64,000 nucleotides of DNA. It comes from CAZLMG01 sp964560765. Its GTDB lineage: Bacteria; Bdellovibrionota_B; Oligoflexia; Oligoflexales; CAZLMG01. A program made the translations under genes and the position numbers. This document shows, in pieces, positions 57,692 to 64,000 of this stretch (position 1 is the first letter of the stretch; every line of letters begins with the position of its first letter). Location: contig CAZLMG010000009.1 of assembly GCA_964560765.1 (NCBI GenBank), forward strand, positions 80,847-144,846, read 5' to 3'. A model generated the notes under the pieces. It made no database searches, was not told the DNA's origin, and saw only the letters and a program-made list of their open reading frames with translations.

Positions 57692-58780
57692 TTAGGGGGC
57701 ATTGGCAGCAAATTCTTTGTTCCACCAATTACGAAAAACATCGCAGGTTCCACAGCGGTTGCCGCCGCCATGACCATTACCACCACCCTTGGAGACAAGT
57801 AGATTGGTGGCAGCCGTACCGCCTTCGGCTGGTGATGGACGCAACAACGCGGACCACAAAGTGGTATAACTAGTCACATGACAACTACCGCAGTTGGATT
57901 GGTGAAAGGCGCGGACATTCGCATCAAAATAGTCCTCGCCTGTGTCGGTGCGGCCTGGCACCTTAAGGTCAGGCATATAAGCCGTGAATGTCTGAGGCGA
58001 TCCTCCTAACTCAATCTCCTCGCCACCAATCACAGCATAACCTTTAATGGTGTGCTGCACCTGGTTACGATAAGCCGCTGGCAGTTGAATTCCATAGGCA
58101 TGCATGCCCGGTGTGTTGTTGTCATCGCCGCTTTGATCCGCCTGGGCTTCCATAATCAACGTTTTGGCACCAGATGCCTCAATTTTATAGATCCGAACCG
58201 TGACCGTCGCCGCGGTGTCGGCGGGGTTCGCCGCATAACCATAGAGCGATCCCGTCGGCGAAACGGCCGACATGCGGCCATAAGCATTTGCCGAAGAGCC
58301 TGTACCACTATCGTCACCATTCTCTCCCTGCCACCACTGAACCAAGAGGTTGCAAGGTGACTGGCTATTGCCCTGCGGGCAGCGATCGCCGCCGCCGTGG
58401 GTGAGCCGTCCTCGCACCTTATTGATAAGATCATTGTCGCCCGAACCTTTGCCAGCTTTTAATTTGGCCAACATGGTTTCGTAGTTGAAAATCGTAAGCG
58501 GACCAGGCTGAGGCGGATTGAAGCGCGGAGCTGCGTGACAAGTCTCACAGTGTAACTTGAGCGCAGGCTTTAGCGTCGAAAGAAAAAAATCTTCCCCATC
58601 AAATGGCGTCGTCGTTCCACCACTCGATCCCTGAGTGGTTTGCGTCTCTCCCGTTGGATCGACTTCGGGGTTAGCTTCACGATCATCCGGACTCTGCGCC
58701 ATGGGGCGCGTTTCGACGCCTGGCGCACAGGCTGTCGCCAGGAACCCGAGCAGTATGACAGTCAGTCGCTGGTTGCGCAT
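57692..58780 (-). CDS. Diheme c-type lipoprotein, function unknown
   Basis: This 362-residue protein has a signal peptide and lipobox-like LATAC (Cys18), then two heme-binding motifs: CETCH (Cys78, near the N-terminus) and CGSCH (near residue 302). Between them lies a beta-rich domain (residues ~170-280, TVTVRIYKIEASGAKTLIM). Extra Cys in DRCPQGNSQSPCN and NRCGTCDVF may form disulfides. It should be attached to the outer membrane and carry electrons. It is the last gene of a five-gene minus-strand run starting at 63780. GGGGGG lies upstream of the ATG. Confidence 0.8.
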   Translation of the reverse strand: MRNQRLTVILLGFLATACAPGVETRPMAQSPDDREANPEVDPTGETQTTQGSSGGTTTPFDGEDFFLSTLKPALKLHCETCHAAPRFNPPQPGPLTIFNYETMLAKLKAGKGSGDNDLINKVRGRLTHGGGDRCPQGNSQSPCNLLVQWWQGENGDDSGTGSSANAYGRMSAVSPTGSLYGYAANPADTAATVTVRIYKIEASGAKTLIMEAQADQSGDDNNTPGMHAYGIQLPAAYRNQVQHTIKGYAVIGGEEIELGGSPQTFTAYMPDLKVPGRTDTGEDYFDANVRAFHQSNCGSCHVTSYTTLWSALLRPSPAEGGTAATNLLVSKGGGNGHGGGNRCGTCDVFRNWWNKEFAANAP

Positions 58781-58816
58781 GTACTCGTTGCCCCCCCTAG
58801 CCTACACAATCAGTCG

Positions 58817-60208
58817 TTACTCAAGCTCGCCAAAAGTGAAGGATAACTTGTCCTCGGCAAAACCTTTCTGTCCAATGGCGATCAGGCTTGCTTTCGATAA
58901 GATGGCACCGGGAGCCTGCACGGTCGTATCCACGAGGCGGAACGTGGCGTGCATGGGATTGAACTTGCCATTGATCAAAGGCATCACATCTTTTATGCGA
59001 ATCGGAGCGTCGGTTTCAATCCTGAGATTTCTCAACAAAATGGCATGCCCTTCCGCATCAAAGTCGCGGACCTCAACGATGAGTCGAGCATTTTTGCCCG
59101 TCAGCTCTTTCAAAGGAAAGACTAGAACTCGGGTGCGACGTGGAAACAACCCAGAACTAAAGTTGCTGTCCATGTCAGCTACTGAGAACACGGTCTGATT
59201 GCTTACGGCCACCGCAGAAACTCTCACATTCGCTTCAAGCGCGGCAATCTGCAAAGTATTTGAACCTGCTTGCAGAGGCAAAGACACAAAGTCACCGGCC
59301 GTGTCGCGATACGCATTGTTTCCGCGATTGTTACCGCGACTCCACACATACTGATCAGGCTTGTCGATTCGTAACGAAGTCTGCCGAAATCCGGCAGGCT
59401 GACCGTTGATCCGGTAGCGGATGCCATTGCTGTTATTTGCAGCAGACTTCGCGCGGAAAAACACGTCGTAATTGCCGGCTTCAGCAACTTCAAAGGTGAA
59501 CGTCACTTGGTCCGAAGCCGCAGGAATGGCGCCGGTCGGAATCATGTAATCCGCAGCTCCATCGACGGCCGTGTCCGGATCATCCGTCATCATCGACCAG
59601 GGAGCCGCTGTTGTTACGCGTTCACCCACAAAGAAAGAGTAGGTGCCGGGAAGGCCCGTGTCTGTCGCGGGAGCATCCGCTGAATCAGTGAAAGCTAGCT
59701 CCGAAGTCAACATTTCGAACTTCGATTCACCGACGGAGCCGCCAGCATCCTTGATCTTCTGCGCCCACTCATTAATGGCCGTTTCCATTTTCTCCGCATC
59801 TTTGCTGCAATCCGACGTCCAACAGTTGTGGGCATCACGCGAAAGGCGCATCACCAGTCGCGAGTGATTGACATCGGCAAAGTCAACTTTGTGGTTGTCT
59901 ACGACAGCGTCGTGCGCCGTGATCGCATCCTCGACAGCGAATGACGGCGCTGTTGCTCCCGAATGACAGCCGGCGCAGTTGGCGCGAACGACCGGATGCA
60001 GCGTTAAGCGGAACGCCTCCCGCGAGACTTCCAGTTGATTGATCTCAGAGGAGTTCTGCTGCTGCTCGGCAGTTTGGTCATCGGTTTTTGGTGTGATTTT
60101 GGCGGCGCCGCGTGGCTTGACGCCGCCACAACTCGCACCAAAAGCCCCTACCAAGAGAACCGTTCCAGCGGTCAACAGACGGAAATCCATTTTCGTCCGT
60201 GCGATCAT
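58817..60208 (-). CDS. c-type heme lipoprotein with carbohydrate-binding-like domain
   Basis: This is a 463-residue protein. The signal peptide ends at a lipobox-like FGASC (Cys27). A heme motif CAGCH lies at residues 78-82, followed by RLSRDAHNCWTSDCSKDAEK with another Cys pair. Residues ~230-350 resemble a CBM6/malectin-like beta sandwich (VAEAGNYDVFFRAKSAANNS, PLQAGSNTLQIAALEANVRV). The C-terminal ~110 residues (VLVFPLKELTGKNARLIVEV) are another beta-rich part. It probably binds a sugar or surface polymer and carries one heme. GGAGG lies ten bases before the ATG. It is one of five co-directed secreted genes. Confidence 0.8.
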   Translation of the reverse strand: MIARTKMDFRLLTAGTVLLVGAFGASCGGVKPRGAAKITPKTDDQTAEQQQNSSEINQLEVSREAFRLTLHPVVRANCAGCHSGATAPSFAVEDAITAHDAVVDNHKVDFADVNHSRLVMRLSRDAHNCWTSDCSKDAEKMETAINEWAQKIKDAGGSVGESKFEMLTSELAFTDSADAPATDTGLPGTYSFFVGERVTTAAPWSMMTDDPDTAVDGAADYMIPTGAIPAASDQVTFTFEVAEAGNYDVFFRAKSAANNSNGIRYRINGQPAGFRQTSLRIDKPDQYVWSRGNNRGNNAYRDTAGDFVSLPLQAGSNTLQIAALEANVRVSAVAVSNQTVFSVADMDSNFSSGLFPRRTRVLVFPLKELTGKNARLIVEVRDFDAEGHAILLRNLRIETDAPIRIKDVMPLINGKFNPMHATFRLVDTTVQAPGAILSKASLIAIGQKGFAEDKLSFTFGELE

Positions 60209-60272
60209 TGATTCTTATCCTCCAAAGGCCCCCTGGTCTGTAGGGGGCTTTCATTCATCCATGAGAAGAATC

Positions 60273-61847
60273 CTAGGCACGAGTCTTCAGCGGCGTAAAG
60301 GCAACATAGGCTCGTTCGTCGCCAGCAAATGGATTCTGAGCACCAGCAGCGCGCAGAACTTCGTTAAACTGACCCATCTTATCATTCAGACTGGCGTAGT
60401 TAGCTACGATATTCAACGCCTGCAAGCGGTCGCTGTTGGCTTGCACGCCCTGGGTTGCATTCACGGAGCCATCGTCGCCGAAAGCACCAATCTGATTGTG
60501 ACGCATCTCGGGTCGGCCGGACTCGTTCGTACCAATGGCGAACATGAGGTAGGCACCGCGGCCACCGCTGTCAGACGAAAATTGAAACTTGCTCTGCGTC
60601 ACGGTAGTGGGGACACCGTTGGCATCGCGAAAAGTCAAAGTTGAATTCTGAGCCGTTTGACCGTTGGCGGAAACCGAACCGTCGGAAGTCAAGGCAACGA
60701 AGAGCGGCTGGTTTTTACGATGTGCCAGCTCCAGGGCGAAGCCAATACGGCGACCAATCGCGAAATTTCGGTCATCGGTCGATTGGCGGGCGTTGTTATG
60801 ATAGTCATAACCACCCATTTCGATCGTTCCACCTGCGGCATGTCCTTTTACTAAGAGAGTTGCGATGCTAAATGCTGCCGCCTCGGCCTGTGGCAGAGCC
60901 GCACCGGCCGCAATACCCAAAATCGCCTGCACGTCTGTGTCATTCTGCGGCAGGATATTGGCCGGAGTAAAGCCTTCCACTAGCTCCTGACCGCCGACAT
61001 AACCGCAACGGATCAAGTCTGCTACTTGGCTAGGGAGATCTTTGGAATTGAATTTTGCGAGCGAGACGTCGCTCATCTTGTTTGCGGCAGCAAAGATCTT
61101 GCGAGCCGCGGGCTCAGACAATCGAGTTGCTAAAACTCCCGGGTTGATCAAACCGGCAATATCGTTTGTCGACCGAATTTGCGCCTTGCTCAACGATGGG
61201 TCCTCAGCCACGTCAGTTGCGGCGGTCTGCCCACCCGTATTTGAGCCAGTAGTACCAGCTATTTGCACAAGCTCGCCCTTGGAGCTTACGGACTTGATAG
61301 CAAGCTGAATCGGGTTATGCAAATTTTGCCGGGTATCATCCGCTGAACGTCCAGCACCACCGGCAACACCCGTTTTGGCAATAGCTGCAGGGCTCATCAC
61401 CGACTTCAATCCAGCAAGAATGGCGCTGTGTGCATGAAACGGCGCACCAAATTCTCGATTGATCATACCGGTTACGGAAGGATCATTGGCAGTAGTCAAG
61501 CCCAAGCTCGAATAGCTGCCCACAGACAGCAGTTCCAGTGGCGCGCCGGCACCTTGCTTGCCAAAGATAAACTCGCTGCCCGCCATATTCATGCCACCGC
61601 TGGCTTCGATATGGAGATAGGGCACGGTGCGAGTCGTCGACTCTTCCTGCGAGCACTCCAAACCCATCGCTTGTCGCGAGATAAGGCTCAAGAAAGAAGG
61701 AGCGACAAAGCTGGTCGAAAAGCCGATGATCCCTCGACCCAGCAAAGCGCGTCGCGTCAAAGCGGGGCCGTGGCCTTCCTGTTGTGCCAATGGCGTCGCT
61801 TGCGCTTGATTGGCGCGGGCGATCATCTCTTGCAACTTCTTATCCAT
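60273..61847 (-). CDS. Tat-exported DUF1501-like protein
   Basis: This 524-residue protein carries a twin-arginine signal (TRRALLGRGIIGFSTSF, Arg32-Arg33), so it is exported folded, probably with a cofactor or metal. The mature part fits the DUF1501/sulfatase-like group by pattern: YLHIEASGGMNMAGSEFIFG near the start, EMGGYDYHNNARQSTDDRNF and GRRIGFALELAHRKNQPLFV in the second half, then GRGAYLMFAIGTNESGRPEM. The ATG at 61847 has GAGGAG eight bases upstream; a longer frame to 61940 overlaps the next gene. In planctomycetes DUF1501 proteins pair with secreted cytochrome-like proteins, as here. Confidence 0.78.
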   Translation of the reverse strand: MDKKLQEMIARANQAQATPLAQQEGHGPALTRRALLGRGIIGFSTSFVAPSFLSLISRQAMGLECSQEESTTRTVPYLHIEASGGMNMAGSEFIFGKQGAGAPLELLSVGSYSSLGLTTANDPSVTGMINREFGAPFHAHSAILAGLKSVMSPAAIAKTGVAGGAGRSADDTRQNLHNPIQLAIKSVSSKGELVQIAGTTGSNTGGQTAATDVAEDPSLSKAQIRSTNDIAGLINPGVLATRLSEPAARKIFAAANKMSDVSLAKFNSKDLPSQVADLIRCGYVGGQELVEGFTPANILPQNDTDVQAILGIAAGAALPQAEAAAFSIATLLVKGHAAGGTIEMGGYDYHNNARQSTDDRNFAIGRRIGFALELAHRKNQPLFVALTSDGSVSANGQTAQNSTLTFRDANGVPTTVTQSKFQFSSDSGGRGAYLMFAIGTNESGRPEMRHNQIGAFGDDGSVNATQGVQANSDRLQALNIVANYASLNDKMGQFNEVLRAAGAQNPFAGDERAYVAFTPLKTRA

Positions 61848-61897
61848 ATCGTTACTCCTCCAGAGTATTGATTCGTTTGTAAACTCGTTCGCACCTG

Positions 61898-62578
61898 TTA
61901 GAAGAAGACGACCGGCGGTGCAGATAACACCACGACGCAAGATGCGTAAGTCATGTCTTCGTCACTCCAAGCTCTTTCCGTCCCCGAGCGAATATCGCTG
62001 TGCATGGCCGAAAGAACCTGCGTTACTTGCGCCTTGTCCGGTAAAGTGGACAGAGCCGATCCCCAAAACTGCTTGGTCAAAGCATCCGTCACCGCAGCCG
62101 TATCGGCCAAGGATACGCTGCCCAGGACTTGGGCTCGAACAGTGGCGTTACGCATCATGGTATCGCAATAGTTCGCTGCCAGAATGATGGCAGCCTTGGC
62201 TTTGGAAGCAACAAAGGCTTTGGCGCTAACGTCGGCATTGATCTGATCCTTGACCACTGCGAAGGGGTCGGCCTGTGCACCCGCTCCAAGACCGCGGAAA
62301 GCTGGCAGGCCGGTGACGCTGGCCATGGTCAGATTGAGGCGCTCGTGATTACGAAAACCCACACCAACGTGCATATCTTTCAGAGTCGGCGTTGCTGCCA
62401 ACACGGGCTCTTCCTGCGTCTCTTCGATAACTGTATCCGCTTTCTGCGCATCGTCAGTCTTGACCAGGCCAGGTGTTTTTTTGGAGACTTTGCCGCCAAA
62501 ACATCCTGTCAGGCCTAGCGCCACGATGGTAGCGCCGGTAAGTGAGATGAAGCTTCGGCTCATCCGTGCCTGTTTCAT
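61898..62578 (-). CDS. Exported lipoprotein of the heme operon, function unknown
   Basis: This 226-residue protein has a signal peptide ending in lipobox LTGC (Cys26), a Lys/Thr/Glu-rich linker, and a mostly helical domain (MHVGVGFRNHERLNLTMASV, DINADV-type helices, AAIILAANYCDTMM). It has no CxxCH motif. It sits between the heme gene at 62632 and the Tat gene at 60273, with 50-54-bp gaps and GGAGG before the ATG, so it belongs to the same operon. The domain was not recognised. Confidence 0.75.
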   Translation of the reverse strand: MKQARMSRSFISLTGATIVALGLTGCFGGKVSKKTPGLVKTDDAQKADTVIEETQEEPVLAATPTLKDMHVGVGFRNHERLNLTMASVTGLPAFRGLGAGAQADPFAVVKDQINADVSAKAFVASKAKAAIILAANYCDTMMRNATVRAQVLGSVSLADTAAVTDALTKQFWGSALSTLPDKAQVTQVLSAMHSDIRSGTERAWSDEDMTYASCVVVLSAPPVVFF

Positions 62579-62631
62579 ACTCGAATATCCTCCAAGTGGG
62601 TTTGCCTACACATTCCTTGTCTAGGCCTGAC

Positions 62632-63780
62632 TTACTTATCTTCCGAACACTTCAGAGCCGTTGATATCAAGAGGCTCTTCATATTGTATTTAGAATCTGC
62701 GAACTTCTTGCTGAGAACCTGAATGCTAGATTGATCTTCTGCACTGGTCGGTGATCGCAAGCAAATCGTTTCAAAAACCTTAGCGGGCATGCAGCTATCG
62801 AAAGCCTGCGTGTTCGTTAGCATCGCACCGAATTCTGCGAGACCGTTACCCTCGCTTGCGCCGCGCCAGCCGATGGCATCTTTATTTTGACCTTCGATCC
62901 AAAGGTTGCGCCACTTGTCGTCGGTGACGATGTAACCAGAAGGAAAGGCATCGCGGTTAACCGCCAGCTTCTCGACTGGGGTGCCAGGCGTGTAGACGTT
63001 CGCCGTACCCGTACCCATGGTGATGTGATCAATGTGAGCAAACGCTGGACGCAGACCGTCCATGCCAGCGTGGCAGCCGGCGCACTCACTGCGGAACCCT
63101 AAAGGATCGCCACCAGGCTTACGATCAACGTCACGACCGACGTACATATCGGATCGAGTGTTATCCGTGACCTGCTGCATGTCGCGGCACAAAAACGTCT
63201 TCAGGGTAAAGCGGATGGGGGCTCGGTTTGTTCCAGCCGAGTAATAGGCTTCACCAAAGGCACGAGTCGTCAAGATTCCCGAAGCAACACCTAACTGAGT
63301 GAGTGATGATTGCGCGCGCGGAACCAGATCGTTTTGCAAGCTGTAGCCATTATCTTCAAACTGCTGATAATGTGTGTTGTTACTTCGATCGTATGGCGCA
63401 ACGTTAGCCAGCCCATCGCGGCCGGTATAAATAATGTCTTCATAAGTGATCTTGCTGAAGTCCTTTTCGTCACGCACGTAACCAATCACCGTCGCGGAAT
63501 AGTCATTCAGCGGCCGAGTTAGCTCTTCGGACTCGTTGGTCCAAGGCGTGACCATGTGCTTCACCGTCAGCTTCAAGAAGCCTTCGGACTCGGTTGGGAT
63601 GCGTGCTGCTTCCTCTAATTTACCCTGCTTGATAAGGGCCTCCATCTGGTCCAACACCTGCGCGGACGGTGGAACACCGGCCAATCGATCATGTAGCCAC
63701 TTGGCTCGCTCACGCGGTCCCGCCAAAGCAGGTGATGCAAAGGCGATCGATAAAACGAGGCCAACACTCGGCTTAATCAT
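62632..63780 (-). CDS. Exported c-type heme protein, function unknown
   Basis: This is a 382-residue protein with a signal peptide cleaved after ASPALA (residue ~20). The heme motif CAGCHAGMDGLRP lies near residue 235. The C-terminal part (CMPAKVFETICLR, then FADSKYNMKSLLISTALKC) resembles the planctomycete-type DUF1588/DUF1592/DUF1585-like family by pattern. FLCRDMQQVTD in the middle adds a Cys. It is the first gene of the five-gene run, preceded by GGAGG and by a palindrome at 63806-63822. It should be periplasmic or surface-exposed. Confidence 0.78.
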   Translation of the reverse strand: MIKPSVGLVLSIAFASPALAGPRERAKWLHDRLAGVPPSAQVLDQMEALIKQGKLEEAARIPTESEGFLKLTVKHMVTPWTNESEELTRPLNDYSATVIGYVRDEKDFSKITYEDIIYTGRDGLANVAPYDRSNNTHYQQFEDNGYSLQNDLVPRAQSSLTQLGVASGILTTRAFGEAYYSAGTNRAPIRFTLKTFLCRDMQQVTDNTRSDMYVGRDVDRKPGGDPLGFRSECAGCHAGMDGLRPAFAHIDHITMGTGTANVYTPGTPVEKLAVNRDAFPSGYIVTDDKWRNLWIEGQNKDAIGWRGASEGNGLAEFGAMLTNTQAFDSCMPAKVFETICLRSPTSAEDQSSIQVLSKKFADSKYNMKSLLISTALKCSEDK

Positions 63781-63805
63781 TGACTACCTCCATGCAGTCT
63801 TGACC

Positions 63806-63822
63806 CTGGTCATCTTGACCAG
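63806..63822. promoter_or_regulatory. 17-bp inverted repeat upstream of the heme operon
   Basis: CTGGTC and GACCAG flank a five-base centre (ATCTT), and TTGACC occurs twice in the same stretch (63800 and 63816). It lies 26 bp before the first ATG of the operon on the minus strand and is a candidate operator. The rest of 63823-64000 is AT-rich and holds no obvious gene. Confidence 0.45.
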
Positions 63823-64000
63823 TACAGCTAGGGAAAACTTAGGTTACTTAACGGCAGGATTTGGGGAAAACCTTAGGATGAAAATTTACTGTTTTAATTT
63901 CAGTGAGTTGCGGCGGTCAATTCTTTGTTGTTAGCTTAGCAACAAGTGACATTCACATGCGATATCGTCCCGTCCTTATTCACAAGCGAAATCGTCTCCT

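Noticed and set aside
1..64000. tRNA, rRNA and CRISPR arrays
   Set aside because: No TPsiC-like tRNA arms, no rRNA segments and no regularly spaced repeats were seen; short Lys/Ala codon repeats explain the only local repetition.

Overview
The window looks like chromosomal DNA from a Gram-negative bacterium of the Bdellovibrionota / Oligoflexia type. This is an inference from gene content. The evidence is two regulators of the TIGR02147 family (a group best known from Fibrobacter and Bdellovibrio relatives), many outer-membrane lipoproteins and beta-barrel proteins, a Lys/Ala-rich tail on the housekeeping sigma factor plus a separate histone-H1-like protein, a membrane pyrophosphatase, and a secreted c-type-heme/DUF1501-like operon. 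GC content is moderate, genes are tightly packed, start sites usually carry strong GGAGG-type ribosome sites, and TTG and GTG starts are common. I saw no rRNA, tRNA, CRISPR, insertion sequence or prophage. This is mostly a core region with lineage-specific exported proteins between housekeeping genes.

Layout. 1-5.1 kb: the macromolecular-synthesis cluster rpsU-dnaG-rpoD, after the end of an unidentified gene. 5.1-12.4 kb: a Gly/Asn-rich lipoprotein, a MazG-like pyrophosphohydrolase, an ATP-grasp-like protein, a predicted barrel protein, a MobA-like nucleotidyltransferase, a small acidic protein with its own terminator, and a lipoprotein-MFS pair. 12.6-14.9 kb: a TIGR02147 regulator converging on rpsP-rimM-trmD. 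15-25.3 kb: a metallo-beta-lactamase-fold hydrolase, an exported protein, a DnaQ-like exonuclease, then a compact acyl-CoA carboxylase operon (carboxyltransferase, AtuA-like protein, enoyl-CoA hydratase, biotin carboxylase) of the leucine/isoprenoid-catabolism type. 25.3-32 kb: a NirB-like domain joined to a very acidic tail, a degenerate XRE-ImmA protein, infC, PhoH with a PIN domain, and an outer-membrane barrel.

32-47 kb: PrkA kinase, an HD-domain phosphohydrolase, pyrD, a two-component pair, a large coiled-coil protein resembling an SMC/RecF ATPase without a P-loop, a second TIGR02147 regulator divergent from a small exported protein and a caspase-like exported protein, the H1-like protein and the membrane pyrophosphatase hppA. 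47-57.6 kb: a periplasmic cyclophilin, a two-TM protein with a possible FliG-like tail, a minus-strand operon pilD - GGDEF - thioesterase - DUF4105 - membrane-anchored sigma-like factor, then mutS2 and a zinc-ribbon N2227-like methyltransferase. 57.7-63.8 kb: a five-gene minus-strand operon of secreted proteins, three with CxxCH heme motifs and one Tat-exported DUF1501-like protein.

The strongest candidates for undescribed biology are the heme/DUF1501-like secreted operon, the membrane-anchored sigma-like factor at the end of the pilD-GGDEF operon, the acidic-tailed NirB-like protein, the caspase-like exported protein, and the H1-like tail on RpoD beside a free H1-like protein. All functions are read from motifs by eye. 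No database search was run.
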